A stretch of DNA of 64,000 nt from SCQP01 sp050747745 (GCA_050747745.1 JBOGKM010000086.1:62001-126000), one strand, 5' to 3'. Shown: positions 49,539 to 59,629, counted from the stretch's first letter. Notes: generated by a model from the letters alone, not told the origin. Numbers and translations are program-made.

Positions 49539-50954
49539 GTGGCCTCCAAGCGTGCACTCGCGGTGTTGGTGCTGGCCGCGGGGCGTGGCACGCGCATGCG
49601 TTCGGAGCTGCCCAAGGTCCTGCACCCCGCCGGCGGACGCACGCTGCTGGCGCACGTGCTAGCGGCAGTGACGAGCACCGGGATTCCGGCGGCGGCAATC
49701 GCCGTGGTGGCCGGTTATCGCGCGGAAGCGGTCCGGGTCGCGGTGCAAGGACTGGGAATGGAAGTTTTGATCCAGGAGCCGCAGCTCGGCACCGGGCATG
49801 CGCTGCGGGCGACGGAAGCCTGGTGGCGCGGCTATGAGCGCCTGATCGTAGTCCACGGCGATATGCCCTTGCTTTCCGCCGCTACCGTGCGCGGTCTGGC
49901 GCACCGGCAGCAGGAGACCGGCGCGGCGGCAGTGCTGGCCACCGCCGCACCCTCCGAGCCGCGCGCCTATGGCCGCATTCTGCGCGATCCTGCCCGGCCC
50001 GAGCGCATCATCGGCATCGTCGAAGCGCGCCAAGCCACGCCCGAGCAGTTGTGCATCCGCGAGCTCAACGCCGGCTTCTACTGCTTTCAAACCGCGCCGC
50101 TGACCCGCGCGCTCGCACAACTGGGCACCGACAACCCCCACGGCGAGTATTACCTTACCGACGCCATCGCCCGGCTCGCCGCCGCCGGCGAGACGGTTGC
50201 CGCCTTGCCGCTGGCGGATGAGCGCGAATGCCTGGGCGTGAACGATCAGCTGGAGCTGGCAGAGCTGGACCGCGATCTGCGCCGCCGCAAAGCCGAGGCG
50301 CTGCTGCGCACGGGCGTGAGCATTCAGTTCCCGGACACACTGGTGATCGATCCCGAGGTCACCGTCGGCGCCGACACGGTGCTCGAGGCCGGGGTGCAAT
50401 TGCTGGGCGCGACCCGCATCGGGGCGCGCTGCCGCATCCGCTCCTACACCATTTGTGAGAATTCGGTGGTCGGCGATGGCGTGCTGGTGCGCCCGCACTG
50501 CGTGCTGGAAAACGCGCACGTGGACGAGTCCGCGCTGCTCGGCCCGTTCACGCGCCTGCGCGAAGGCTCGCACATTGGCGAAGGCGCTCACGTCGGCAAT
50601 TTTGTCGAGGTCAAAAAGACGCGCCTGGGACGAGGCAGCAAGGCCAATCACCTCGCCTACCTGGGCGATGCCACCATCGGGGATGGCGCCAACGTCGGCG
50701 CCGGCACCATCACCTGCAATTACGACGGCGTGCTCAAGCACCCGACCCAGATCGGCGATGGTGCCTTCATCGGCAGCAATTCGACACTGGTGGCGCCGGT
50801 CGAGATCGGCGCGGGCGCCTACGTGGCGGCCGGCAGCGTGATCACCGAATCCGTTCCTGCCGATGCGCTGGCGCTGGGACGCGGACGCCAGACCGTGAAA
50901 CCCGGTTGGTCCGCGGCGCGGCGCGCCAGCCGCGCCAAACCCGCCCCGCACTAA
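49539..50954 (+). CDS. glmU: Bifunctional UDP-GlcNAc pyrophosphorylase / GlcN-1-P acetyltransferase
   Basis: A 471-residue enzyme making UDP-GlcNAc for peptidoglycan and LPS. The N-terminal uridyltransferase domain (1-235) has VLVLAAGRGTRMRSELPKVL, VVHGDMPLLS and REFN-equivalent RELNAGFYCF. The C-terminal left-handed beta-helix (255-450) has hexapeptides and the acetyltransferase residues in NFVEVKKTRLG, NHLAYLGDA and TITCNYDGVLKH. A Gly/Ala/Arg-rich tail ends the protein. The start is GTG immediately after the TPR stop. Confidence 0.97.
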   Translation: MASKRALAVLVLAAGRGTRMRSELPKVLHPAGGRTLLAHVLAAVTSTGIPAAAIAVVAGYRAEAVRVAVQGLGMEVLIQEPQLGTGHALRATEAWWRGYERLIVVHGDMPLLSAATVRGLAHRQQETGAAAVLATAAPSEPRAYGRILRDPARPERIIGIVEARQATPEQLCIRELNAGFYCFQTAPLTRALAQLGTDNPHGEYYLTDAIARLAAAGETVAALPLADERECLGVNDQLELAELDRDLRRRKAEALLRTGVSIQFPDTLVIDPEVTVGADTVLEAGVQLLGATRIGARCRIRSYTICENSVVGDGVLVRPHCVLENAHVDESALLGPFTRLREGSHIGEGAHVGNFVEVKKTRLGRGSKANHLAYLGDATIGDGANVGAGTITCNYDGVLKHPTQIGDGAFIGSNSTLVAPVEIGAGAYVAAGSVITESVPADALALGRGRQTVKPGWSAARRASRAKPAPH

Positions 50955-51012
50955 GGCGGCTTCATGGGGCGCCGGGCGCCGCCTTCGCCGCTCGCCGTGA
51001 TTCGCACTGGCC

Positions 51013-51604
51013 GTGGCCGCCACGCTGGCGCTCGGGGTGGGCGCAGCAACGGCGGCGTGGCTGGATCCACTGCCCTACCCGCATAGCCGGCAATTGGTGA
51101 ATCTCTGGCTGCGCAATCGGCGCTATCCGGACTTGTATCTCGGGCTGAGCCAGCCGCCCGCAACTCTGGCCCGCGCGCTGCTGGCGCTGAGCCCGGTCGC
51201 GACTTATGAATGCGGCTATGCGGAGTGGAGGGTGTATAGGCACCGGCAAAAATTGGGCACGGCGCTGGTGTCGCAAAGATTATCCCGTACGCTCGGATTG
51301 CCGCCCGTCCGCGGGCGCTGGCCGGCGATGTGCCGCTCACCTGGCTGCGGCCGCTGGAGAGCTCCGTGGCGGCTGCGCGCGCCGGGCCGCGCTTCCGCGC
51401 CGGCGTGCTGCTCGCACTGGCGCTGGGTGCCCGGCCGGGCCACATCACGGGCTGCGCGCCGCCGTGCCGGGCATCAGCAGCAACGGCGCCATCGCGCTGG
51501 CGGCCGCTCCGGTGCTGCTGGCGCTCACCGCCTTGGCCACCTCTTGCGGACCGGCCTGCCGCGCCGCTGCTGCGGATCCAGCCCGCACCTTGCACCAACT
51601 GTAG
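51013..51604 (+). pseudogene. ADOP-type permease relic
   Basis: Fragments of an ADOP permease lie in two frames. The 5' part reads MAATLALGVGAATAAWLDPL then PYPHSRQLVNLWL, the first membrane helix and MacB-domain entry, and later QRLSRTLGLPPVRGRW. The 3' part, in another frame, ends LLALTALATSCGPACRAAAA then DPARTLHQL, the usual permease C-terminus. About 600 bases remain of an expected ~2400, so most of the middle is deleted and at least one frameshift is present. It follows glmU by a short gap. Confidence 0.6.
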
Positions 51605-51665
51605 GCGGCCGCGGCGCGGTTTGACACTCACCGGGACCTAAGCTACCGTCAGGCCTGTGTGAGAG

Positions 51666-54284
51666 ATGTCTGACTTGGACCATGCCGCGCCGGCGCTGCA
51701 CGCCTGGTGGCCCGCCACGGAGCCGCAACTGCGGGCCGACTTGGTGGCGGCCGCCGAAACCGATGCTGGACTGGCGAATCGGCTGCTGCGCTACACCGCC
51801 CAAAAATTGAACGTGCGCGAGAGCTGGCTGCGGCGCCAGACGGGAGGGTGGCAGGCCCGCGCCGTCCGGCTCCCGGCGCTGCCGGAGAGCCTGGCAAGCG
51901 AGTTGGCGGCACATTTTCTGCGGGAACGGCACCGCCCCATGCTCGCCGCCTTCCTGGACAGCCTGGGCATCGCAAGCAATTTCGGTTTTCTGGACCACCA
52001 CCCTCCGCCGCCGGAACCAGAGCGGCTGGGCAAGGCGGTGCATTCCCTGCTGGAACGGTATCCGGACGGGGTCGTGCGGCTGTATCTGCTGGCACTGTAC
52101 TGGCAGAGCGAGGCATGGGCGGGACTGGCGCCGTGGCTGAGCGCGCCCCCAACCTCTGCGGACGCGCCCGTGCCGGCTGCGGCGCCCGCGCCCGAGCCCA
52201 CCGGAGGCGAACAGCTTTCGCCGCTCGACAAGGTGTTGACGCTGGCAATCGTGGCCAGCGTGCAGGGAATCGAGGGGGCTCTGAGCGCCGAGGAGATGGA
52301 CGACATCGTCGACGAAGTGGTCCACCTCAACCTGGCGCGGCACCGCAGCTACTTCCATTTGGGCCATCTGCATGCCCTCCGTCATCAGCCGCTGGCCGCG
52401 ACCCTGGCGGGCGGGAATCCCGACCGCCGGCTCTGGTATCTCACCGGCGCGTTCGTCGGCTACGCCCGGGAGTGCAACTGGGATGCGATTTTGGCCATGC
52501 TCGACGCCGAGGATCTGTTGCCACTGGGCCAAGTGTGCGATGCGCGTGCCCTGCAAGCCGGTCCGCACATTCTGGCCGCGATGATCGAGCGCGGCCAGGC
52601 CGCCCGCATCACCTCGTTTTTCCGTCCCGGGGTGCTGCTGGCCTGCGGCGGCGTGCATCAGGTTTTTGCCTGCGCCCGCCAGCTGTTTCAGGACCAACGT
52701 TTGCAGGAAGCCGACAAACTGCTGGAGCTGGTGCTGCTGGCCTGCGGCGAGGGATTGCCCGACACGGAGTTGGAGACCATGGCGCTGCGGCTGCGCGCCC
52801 ACTGCATGCAGTGGCGCGGCGACTTCTCCGGCGCCCGCCTGCACCTGCAGGCGCTGCTCGAGGACAGTAGCACCCACGATCGCGCCGGCATTCTGACCGA
52901 TCTGGCCATGGGGCGGGCGGGGTTGCGGCGCCTGGCGGAGGTTGAGGTCCCGGCGGTTCGTGAAAGCGCGGCCGCGTTACGGCGGAATCTGGAAGACATC
53001 CGGGAGCTGCTGCTGGAGGCGGCGCGCGCGCCGGGCCGTCAGGGGCATGCCCACTACTGCCTGGGCGTGCTGGCGCTGCTGCAGGAGCAACATCGGGAGG
53101 CCGTTTTGCATCTCGAGCTGGCGCTGGCCGAGTTCCAGCGCGGCGATCGCCTCTACCGCGCCTTCCAGTTGGAAGAGCGCTGCTCGTTTTATCTGGGGGT
53201 GGCGCTGCTCGGCGATTTAGATGCAGCCCGGGTCAGCTATGCGCTGGAGCGGATCGAATCTGGTCTGCGCGGCGGCCTGCGACCGCCGCCAGCCCTGCTG
53301 CTAACCGCCGCCGAGGGACTGGACGCGATTGACCGCCAGTCGGGCCTGCAAAACCTGGCGGAGCTGGTGGCCGAGACGCTCGGCGAAGAGGCACTGGACT
53401 CCCTTGTCGTTCCCGGGCGCAGCATGTGCCTGCCGGTGCTGAAGCGTATCCACCGGCGCGCCCTCGACGGCGCCCGGCCAGCACAGGAGCGCATGCGCGA
53501 CCTGCTACGGGTTGCCCGCGCCGCGCCCCAGGTGCGGGGGGCGGCCGGGCTGCAAGCCGAGGCCCTCGATGGGCTGCAAACCCTGTCGCGCGGTCTCCCG
53601 CACTCGGCCGCGGCCGATGAATTTCTGGATTTCCTTGAGGATCAGAAGGCGGCTGCCTACGATCCGGCATGGAAAAACACCGATGCGCTCGCCGCCGCTG
53701 CGCTGCTGCGCGAATGCCGCGGCGAACTCGATCGCGCGGCAGGCTTGCTGGAAGCATTGGCGCAGGCGCTGCTCAGCCAGAACGTGTACGGTGCCGAGCA
53801 CGAGGCCCTGGATATCGCGGAACGGATCGAAGCCTACGGCGCCGGGCGCGATACCACGCCCATCCGTAGCCGCCTGCACGCCGGTTCCGCTCAGCCGCCG
53901 GCCTCGCCCGTGCGCAAGACACGGCCGGCGTCCATCGCCGTCATCGGCGGAGACGAGGGGCTCGCGGGGATGGAGGAACAAATCCGAACTCAGGTCGGCA
54001 AACTCGATGCCGCAATAACACTGGAATTGATTCACACCGATTGGTCCAGCAATGGCGGCGAGCAGTTCGATCGCCTCCGGTCCTCGTTGGCAACCTTCGA
54101 CGCCATCGTAGTCATGCGCCTCATCCGGACGCACCTCGGCCGCATGTTGCGGGCCGGGCATCCGCGCTGGATCGGGTGCAGCGGCTGCAGCGCCAGCTCG
54201 ATTGTGCGCGCCGTCCTGCTCGCCGCCGAGCGCAGCCGCGAAAAAGCGCCCGCGCGGGCCCGCGCGCGCGCCGCTGGCCGATGA
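51666..54284 (+). CDS. Large protein of unknown function with helical repeats and DUF2325-like C-terminus
   Basis: An 872-residue, probably cytoplasmic protein: there is no signal peptide or membrane segment. Residues 1-170 are helical and unrecognised (LLRYTAQKLNVRESWLRRQT). Residues ~175-195 are a Pro/Ala linker, and ~200-735 are TPR-like helical repeats (RGDFSGARLHLQALLE, EQHREAVLHLELALAEFQRG). After a second linker, residues 756-855 form a Rossmann-like domain: SIAVIGGDEGLAGMEEQIRT, ELIHTDWSSNGG, FDAIVVMRLIRTHLGRML and a Cys pair in WIGCSGCSASSI. The last resembles DUF2325 domains. The tail is Arg/Ala-rich. It stands alone; function unknown. Confidence 0.7.
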   Translation: MSDLDHAAPALHAWWPATEPQLRADLVAAAETDAGLANRLLRYTAQKLNVRESWLRRQTGGWQARAVRLPALPESLASELAAHFLRERHRPMLAAFLDSLGIASNFGFLDHHPPPPEPERLGKAVHSLLERYPDGVVRLYLLALYWQSEAWAGLAPWLSAPPTSADAPVPAAAPAPEPTGGEQLSPLDKVLTLAIVASVQGIEGALSAEEMDDIVDEVVHLNLARHRSYFHLGHLHALRHQPLAATLAGGNPDRRLWYLTGAFVGYARECNWDAILAMLDAEDLLPLGQVCDARALQAGPHILAAMIERGQAARITSFFRPGVLLACGGVHQVFACARQLFQDQRLQEADKLLELVLLACGEGLPDTELETMALRLRAHCMQWRGDFSGARLHLQALLEDSSTHDRAGILTDLAMGRAGLRRLAEVEVPAVRESAAALRRNLEDIRELLLEAARAPGRQGHAHYCLGVLALLQEQHREAVLHLELALAEFQRGDRLYRAFQLEERCSFYLGVALLGDLDAARVSYALERIESGLRGGLRPPPALLLTAAEGLDAIDRQSGLQNLAELVAETLGEEALDSLVVPGRSMCLPVLKRIHRRALDGARPAQERMRDLLRVARAAPQVRGAAGLQAEALDGLQTLSRGLPHSAAADEFLDFLEDQKAAAYDPAWKNTDALAAAALLRECRGELDRAAGLLEALAQALLSQNVYGAEHEALDIAERIEAYGAGRDTTPIRSRLHAGSAQPPASPVRKTRPASIAVIGGDEGLAGMEEQIRTQVGKLDAAITLELIHTDWSSNGGEQFDRLRSSLATFDAIVVMRLIRTHLGRMLRAGHPRWIGCSGCSASSIVRAVLLAAERSREKAPARARARAAGR

Positions 54285-54394
54285 GCTTGCGCCGTGCGAC
54301 GCGAAAGAAGTTGTTCCAACTCCTAAAGTTGGGCATTAAAATGAATCGGAGAATGTGCATCGTGCAGTGATGAGCGTGGCGGGGGTGACTGAGA

Positions 54395-57300
54395 ATGCGT
54401 AAGGAAAGTTATTTTCTGGCGGCGGTCGCGGTTCTGGCCCTGGTGATCAGGGTACCGAATGCAGTCGCTGCCTCGGTTCCGGCTACCGCGCTGACCCGCG
54501 CGCTGCGCTGGCGCAACGTAGGCCCCTACGTGGGCGGGCGCGTCACCTCGGTGGCGGGCGTGGCTCAGAACCCCAACCTCTACTACATGGCCACCGCCGG
54601 CGGCGGCGTATGGGAAACCAAAAACGCCGGGCACAACTGGAGGAACATTTCCGACAAGTACTTCAAGACTGGGAATATCGGCGCCATCGCCGTCTCACCC
54701 TCCAATCCCAGCATCATTTATGTAGGCACCGGAGACTCGGCGCCTCGCAACACGGTCCTGACGACCGGCGGAGACAATGGCGGGATGTACAAAACCACCG
54801 ATGGCGGCCAGACCTGGACGCAAATCGGACTGGAACAGACGCATTCCATCAGTTGGATCGTCGTGGATCCGAGTAACCCGGACGTGGTCTACGTCGCGGC
54901 TTTGGGCCATATCTTTGCTCCCAATCCCGCCCGCGGCGTCTACAAGACTACCGATGGGGGTCAGACGTGGCAAAAGATTCTTTATGTGAATGACTACACC
55001 GGCGCCGTCACTCTCGCGATGGACCCACAAAATCCACAGGTGCTGTACGCCACCATGTGGCAGTTCTACCGCCGGCCGTGGACGCTCTCCAGCGGAGGAC
55101 CCGGCAGCGGCCTCTATAAGACCACCGACGGCGGTGCGCACTGGACCAACCTCAGCCAAAACCCCGGGTTGCCGAGCGGCATTTGGGGCAATGTGGGTGT
55201 CGCCCTCGCCCCCAGCGAGCCCAATGTGGTGTACGTGCTGATTCAGGCGAATTATAAACCTGGGCTTCCGGGCGGCTTGTTCCGCTCCGACAACGGCGGG
55301 CAGAGCTGGCAGTTGATGAGCGACAGCCTCGACATCACCCAGCGCGCCTATTACTACATGCGCGTCTATGTCGATCCGACCGATGCCAACACGATCTATT
55401 TGCCCAACGTCGGCGTTTACGCCTCCCACGACGCGGGCAAATCCCTGATCGCGCTGCATCCTCCCCACGGCGACAACCATGCCTTCTGGATCAATCCGAA
55501 CCACCCCAATGACCTGATCGAGGGAAATGACGGCGGTGCGACGGTCTCTCTGAACGGCGGAAAAACCTGGAGCACCGAGCACAATCAACCCACCGGGCAG
55601 GTTTATCACGCCAATCTCGACAACCAGTTTCCATTCCATATTTACGGCGCGCAGCAGGACGAGGATTCCTCCGAAGGCCCCAGCGCCGTACCTGCCGGCG
55701 CGATTCCCGCCGTGTGGACCTCGGTGCGCGGCGGCGAGGAGTGCTGGGTCGTGCCGGTGCCGGATCAGCCCTGGATCACGTACACCTGCGATGAATTCAG
55801 CGTCAACACCAAGTTCAACCGGAGGACGGGTGAGGACGACAATGTGAGCCCATGGCCCGCGGACAAAAACGGCTCTGCCGGATATGAAATCAAATACCGC
55901 TACGGCTGGAACCACCATGCCGCTGCCACCAGTCCCGACAATCCCAACGAGTTCCTGCTGGGCGCCAACGTGCTCTTCAAGACCCTCGACGGAGGCGTGG
56001 ACTGGCAAGTCATCAGCCCGGATCTGACCCGCAACGACAAGAGCAAACAAGTCCGGTCCGGCGGGCCAATCAGCAAAGACCAGACTGGCGAGGAAATGTA
56101 TGACACCATTTCCGCGATTCGTGTCTCTCCGCTGAACGGCCAGATCATCTGGGTAGGTTCCGACGACGGCTTGGTGCATGTGACCAGCGATGGCGGAGCG
56201 CACTGGAGCAACGTGACCCCGCCCGGTCTTCCTGCCTGGGCCGTCATCACCAGCGTGGAACCCTCGCACGTGGCCAAAGGCGCAGCCTACGTTTCCGCCA
56301 GCCGCTACATGATGGACGACTTCCATCCCTACGTGTACAAGACCAGCGATTTTGGCCAGCACTGGATCCCCATCACCCACGGCCTGCCTTCCGATGAATA
56401 CATCAACAGCGTGAGGCAGGACCCGAGCGATCCGAACCTACTGCTCGCCGGCTCGAGCCTGAGCGTGTATTTCAGTGAGGATGGCGGCAGCCACTGGATG
56501 CCTCTCCGTCTCAATTTGCCCCCCGTGCGCGTCAACGACATCGAGTTCCAGCCCGAGCAGCATGCGGTCGTGCTGGCCACCTTCGGCCGCGCCTACTGGG
56601 TGCTGGACAACCTCCAGTTCCTGGAACAGCTCGGCAGGGCGAACGTATCGAGCACCGCACCCTATCTGTTCCAACCCCAGCAAACTTGGCTGGTCAAGCG
56701 CAGGACGTTCAGTTTCGGTGGAAGAGGTTCCGGAGGGACGAATCTCGCGCCCGGCGCGACGGTCTTCTTCTATCTGCCATCGAGTTACTCCCGTGGAAAC
56801 CCCGTGAAGCTGAGCTTCACGACCGCCGCCGGCAAGCTAATCCGCAGGTTTAGCCTGCCGCAGGCTCCCCCGGTGCGTCACTCCGCATTCCGCGCAGCGG
56901 CCCGCAGGCCGCCCAGCCTTCACCCCGGCGTGAACCGCTTCCAGTGGGATCTGCGCTATCCCGATGCCGTGGACGTCAATGGCGTCCTCTGGTCGGAAAA
57001 TGGCGCCAGTGAACCGGTGGGGCCGCAAGTCGTCCCCGGCACCTATTACGTGCTACTCAGTGATGCCGGCAATACGCAGAAGCAGCCCTTCATAGTGAAA
57101 CTCGACCCGCGTCTCAGCGCCTCGCAGGCCGCCTTGCGGCAGCGTTTCGATCTGATGGTGCGGATCGACCATGCGCTCGATCAGCTTGATACGCTCCTGG
57201 ACCAGTCTTTGCACGTGCAAACCGAGCTGCAAAAGGCCATTGCCGCCAACCGCGTTTCCGGCCAGGCCGCACAGCTGGCCGAGTCGAACCTGAGCCAAAA

Positions 57301-57529
57301 CATTGACAGCCTGGTGAACCTCAAAATCCAGTCCTCCGAGGGCGGGCTGATGTTCCGTGCCCGGCTGCATGCCTGGCTGACGAACATTGACCAGCACGTG
57401 GATGGTCAGTACGAGGCTCCTACGCCGGGCATGGTCCGTGTCGCCAACATGTATATGCAACAGGCCCGTGAAGGAGTCGCACACCTGAAGGCCGCTCTCG
57501 CAGCGGCGCAAGCAGCCTTGAAGGGCTGA
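54395..57529 (+). CDS. Exported BNR/VPS10-like beta-propeller protein
   Basis: A 1044-residue secreted protein with signal peptide (SYFLAAVAVLALVIR, cleavage after AVA). At least eight Asp-box-like repeats occur: YKTTDGGQTWTQ, YKTTDGGQTWQK, YKTTDGGAHWTN, FRSDNGGQSWQL, VTSDGGAHWSN, KTSDFGQHWIP, FSEDGGSHWMP and a degenerate ETKNAGHNWRN. This predicts one or two ten-bladed sortilin/xyloglucanase-type propellers (about 40-720). A C-terminal region (760-1044) has a beta domain and a helical end. Such proteins are common in Acidobacteria, often annotated as glycosyl hydrolase, but catalytic residues cannot be assigned. Confidence 0.85.
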   Translation: MRKESYFLAAVAVLALVIRVPNAVAASVPATALTRALRWRNVGPYVGGRVTSVAGVAQNPNLYYMATAGGGVWETKNAGHNWRNISDKYFKTGNIGAIAVSPSNPSIIYVGTGDSAPRNTVLTTGGDNGGMYKTTDGGQTWTQIGLEQTHSISWIVVDPSNPDVVYVAALGHIFAPNPARGVYKTTDGGQTWQKILYVNDYTGAVTLAMDPQNPQVLYATMWQFYRRPWTLSSGGPGSGLYKTTDGGAHWTNLSQNPGLPSGIWGNVGVALAPSEPNVVYVLIQANYKPGLPGGLFRSDNGGQSWQLMSDSLDITQRAYYYMRVYVDPTDANTIYLPNVGVYASHDAGKSLIALHPPHGDNHAFWINPNHPNDLIEGNDGGATVSLNGGKTWSTEHNQPTGQVYHANLDNQFPFHIYGAQQDEDSSEGPSAVPAGAIPAVWTSVRGGEECWVVPVPDQPWITYTCDEFSVNTKFNRRTGEDDNVSPWPADKNGSAGYEIKYRYGWNHHAAATSPDNPNEFLLGANVLFKTLDGGVDWQVISPDLTRNDKSKQVRSGGPISKDQTGEEMYDTISAIRVSPLNGQIIWVGSDDGLVHVTSDGGAHWSNVTPPGLPAWAVITSVEPSHVAKGAAYVSASRYMMDDFHPYVYKTSDFGQHWIPITHGLPSDEYINSVRQDPSDPNLLLAGSSLSVYFSEDGGSHWMPLRLNLPPVRVNDIEFQPEQHAVVLATFGRAYWVLDNLQFLEQLGRANVSSTAPYLFQPQQTWLVKRRTFSFGGRGSGGTNLAPGATVFFYLPSSYSRGNPVKLSFTTAAGKLIRRFSLPQAPPVRHSAFRAAARRPPSLHPGVNRFQWDLRYPDAVDVNGVLWSENGASEPVGPQVVPGTYYVLLSDAGNTQKQPFIVKLDPRLSASQAALRQRFDLMVRIDHALDQLDTLLDQSLHVQTELQKAIAANRVSGQAAQLAESNLSQNIDSLVNLKIQSSEGGLMFRARLHAWLTNIDQHVDGQYEAPTPGMVRVANMYMQQAREGVAHLKAALAAAQAALKG

Positions 57530-57542
57530 GCGCGCGCCCGCT

Positions 57543-58286
57543 TCAGGCGATTTTCTTCTGGTGCCGTTCGTGCTCGGCGTCTGATTCCGTGCCCAGCCGC
57601 GCCGCCTTGCCGGCCAACCGCTGCCGGTGCGCCTCCAACAGCGTTCCCCGCAGCTCCACCGGACCCATGCCGCGGCTGAGATCGAACTCGCTCTGCGGTG
57701 TACCCGGCTCGCGCTTCACCACCGTCCCCTGCTGGCCGGGGTTGGGAATCGTGGATTCGACCTTGGGCGCGGGCTGGCGCGGCGGCGGCTCGATGGGCGC
57801 CGGGGGGACAGGAGTGACCACCGTGGTGGTTTCCGCCTCGCGCGGCAGCGTGGAGCGCCCGCTGCCTGAGGTGGCGGGATTTTCGGCCGCCGAATCACCC
57901 CCGCACTCCACCAGCGTGCGCCGCGCCTGCTGCCACCGGTCTGCCGGCGCCTGCACCGTCACCAGCACGCCGTTGTGCTCCAGCCGGTCGCGATAGTTGC
58001 TCGCCTGGTGCTCGGACAAATTCGCGGCCAGCAGCGTGCCGTGTACGTCCATGATGCTGGCATAGTCGCTTTCTTCATCCGTGCGCTCCAGTGTGCCGAC
58101 GTTGGCGCTGGTGGCCATGCCCGGCTTAGTTTCGGTCTTTTCCGCCAGCTGGCGTTCCTGGTTGTCGTCGTGCGAGGCGACGCCGATCTGGGCGAAGCCG
58201 GCCTGCCGCAGCTCTGCAATGGCGTTCTGCGCGTCCGAAGATTTGCCGAAAAAAGCCGCTGCCAGGTGTTGCAGTTGGGGTGACAT
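57543..58286 (-). CDS. General-stress-protein-17M-like protein with disordered Pro-rich region
   Basis: A 247-residue protein. The N-terminal 120 residues resemble heat-induced stress protein YflT/GSP17M domains: FGKSSDAQNAIAELRQAGFA, SDYASIMDVHGTLLAANLSE and YRDRLEHNGVLVTVQAP. A Pro/Thr-rich linker follows (VVTPVPPAPIEPPPRQPAPK), then a short basic C-terminal segment (EAHRQRLAGKAARLG). The ATG at 58286 has GGAGG five bases upstream. It is divergent from serS. The stress-protein assignment is by pattern and moderate. Confidence 0.6.
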   Translation of the reverse strand: MSPQLQHLAAAFFGKSSDAQNAIAELRQAGFAQIGVASHDDNQERQLAEKTETKPGMATSANVGTLERTDEESDYASIMDVHGTLLAANLSEHQASNYRDRLEHNGVLVTVQAPADRWQQARRTLVECGGDSAAENPATSGSGRSTLPREAETTTVVTPVPPAPIEPPPRQPAPKVESTIPNPGQQGTVVKREPGTPQSEFDLSRGMGPVELRGTLLEAHRQRLAGKAARLGTESDAEHERHQKKIA

Positions 58287-58345
58287 GAGATCCTCCTTGC
58301 TTGACTTGGATGCGGCGGCTGGTTCCGCGGCTAAACTAAAGAGCA

Positions 58346-59629
58346 ATGCTCGACCGCAATTTTGTTCGCGCCCATCTGGGCGAAATCGCCGCGATGCTGG
58401 AGTGGCGGCGCATGAGCCTGGACCTCAACCGGTTCCGCGATCTCGACCAGCGCCGGCGCGAGCTGATCCAGCACTCCGACGCGCTGAAGCAGGAGCGCAA
58501 TCAGGCTTCCGAACGCGTGGCCGAACTGAAGCGCGGATCCGGCCGCGATGGCCCCGAAGCCGCTCAACTCGTCGCCTCCACGCGAACGCTGGGAGAGCGC
58601 ATCGCCGCGCTCGACGCGGAAGCCAAATCCCTGGACCAGGAACTTGATCCCATCCTGCTCAGCCTTCCCAATCTGCCTTCCGCCGCCACTCCCCTCGGTT
58701 CCTCCGAAGCCGACAACGTCGAGATCCGGCGCTGGGGCCAGCCGCGCACGTTCGGCTTCACGCCCCAGCCGCACTGGGAGTTGGGCGCGCGGCTGGGCAT
58801 TCTCGATCTCGACGCCGCCGCCCGCATCTCCGGCGCGCGCTTTGCCGTCTACCGCGGCCTGGGCGCGCGGCTGGAACGCGCGCTGGCCAACTTCATGCTC
58901 GACCGTCACACTGCCCGGCACGGCTACACCGAAGTGCTGCCGCCCGTGCTGGTCAACAGCCAGAGCATGCGCGGCACCGGACAGTTGCCCAAGTTTGCCG
59001 CCGATCTGTTTAAGTGCGAAGGCACCGACCTCTGGCTGATCCCGACCGCCGAAGTCCCTCTCATCAACTTGTTTGCGGGTCAGGTGCTCGACGCCGCTGC
59101 GCTGCCGGTGAGCGTGACCGGCTACACGCCGTGCTTCCGCGGCGAAGCCGGCTCCTACGGCAAAGACGTCCGCGGCATCATCCGCCAGCATCAGTTTCAG
59201 AAAGTCGAGCTGGTGAAAATTGCCCATCCCGACCACTCCGCCCAGGATCACGAACAGCTCACCCGCGATGCCGAAGCCATTTTGCAGGAACTCGAACTCC
59301 CCTACCGGGTTATGAACCTGTGTACCGCCGATCTGGGCTTCAGCGCCGCCCAGACCTACGACCTGGAAGTGTGGCTGCCCGGCCAGAATCAGTTCCGCGA
59401 GATCAGCTCCTGCTCCAACTGCGGCGACTTCCAGGCGCGGCGCGCCAACATCCGCTGCCGCGAGGGCAAGAAAACGGCGCTGGCTCATACCCTCAACGGC
59501 AGCGGGCTGGCGATCGGACGGACCTGGATTGCGATCCTGGAAAATTTCCAGCAGGCGGACGGCTCGGTCTTCATTCCCCGCGCCCTGCAAGCCTACATGG
59601 ATACGGATCGTATCCCGGCGGAGTCCTGA
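58346..59629 (+). CDS. serS: Seryl-tRNA synthetase
   Basis: A 427-residue class II synthetase charging tRNA-Ser. The N-terminal coiled-coil tRNA-binding arm (30-100) includes RRRELIQHSDALKQERNQAS. The catalytic core has GTGQLPKFAADLF, IPTAEVPLINLF, motif 2 in CFRGEAGSYGKDVRGI and motif 3 in GSGLAIGRTWIAILEN; REISSCSNCGDFQARR is the serine-binding segment. Length and motifs are standard. Its TGA overlaps the next ATG (TGATG), so the amidohydrolase is cotranslated. Confidence 0.97.
   Translation: MLDRNFVRAHLGEIAAMLEWRRMSLDLNRFRDLDQRRRELIQHSDALKQERNQASERVAELKRGSGRDGPEAAQLVASTRTLGERIAALDAEAKSLDQELDPILLSLPNLPSAATPLGSSEADNVEIRRWGQPRTFGFTPQPHWELGARLGILDLDAAARISGARFAVYRGLGARLERALANFMLDRHTARHGYTEVLPPVLVNSQSMRGTGQLPKFAADLFKCEGTDLWLIPTAEVPLINLFAGQVLDAAALPVSVTGYTPCFRGEAGSYGKDVRGIIRQHQFQKVELVKIAHPDHSAQDHEQLTRDAEAILQELELPYRVMNLCTADLGFSAAQTYDLEVWLPGQNQFREISSCSNCGDFQARRANIRCREGKKTALAHTLNGSGLAIGRTWIAILENFQQADGSVFIPRALQAYMDTDRIPAES

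Noticed and set aside
54695..56380. 561-codon minus-strand frame opposite the BNR protein
   Set aside because: No recognisable motif; the plus-strand frame has repeated Asp boxes and a signal peptide.
58331..59590. 419-codon minus-strand frame opposite serS
   Set aside because: Shadow of the strongly conserved serS frame.
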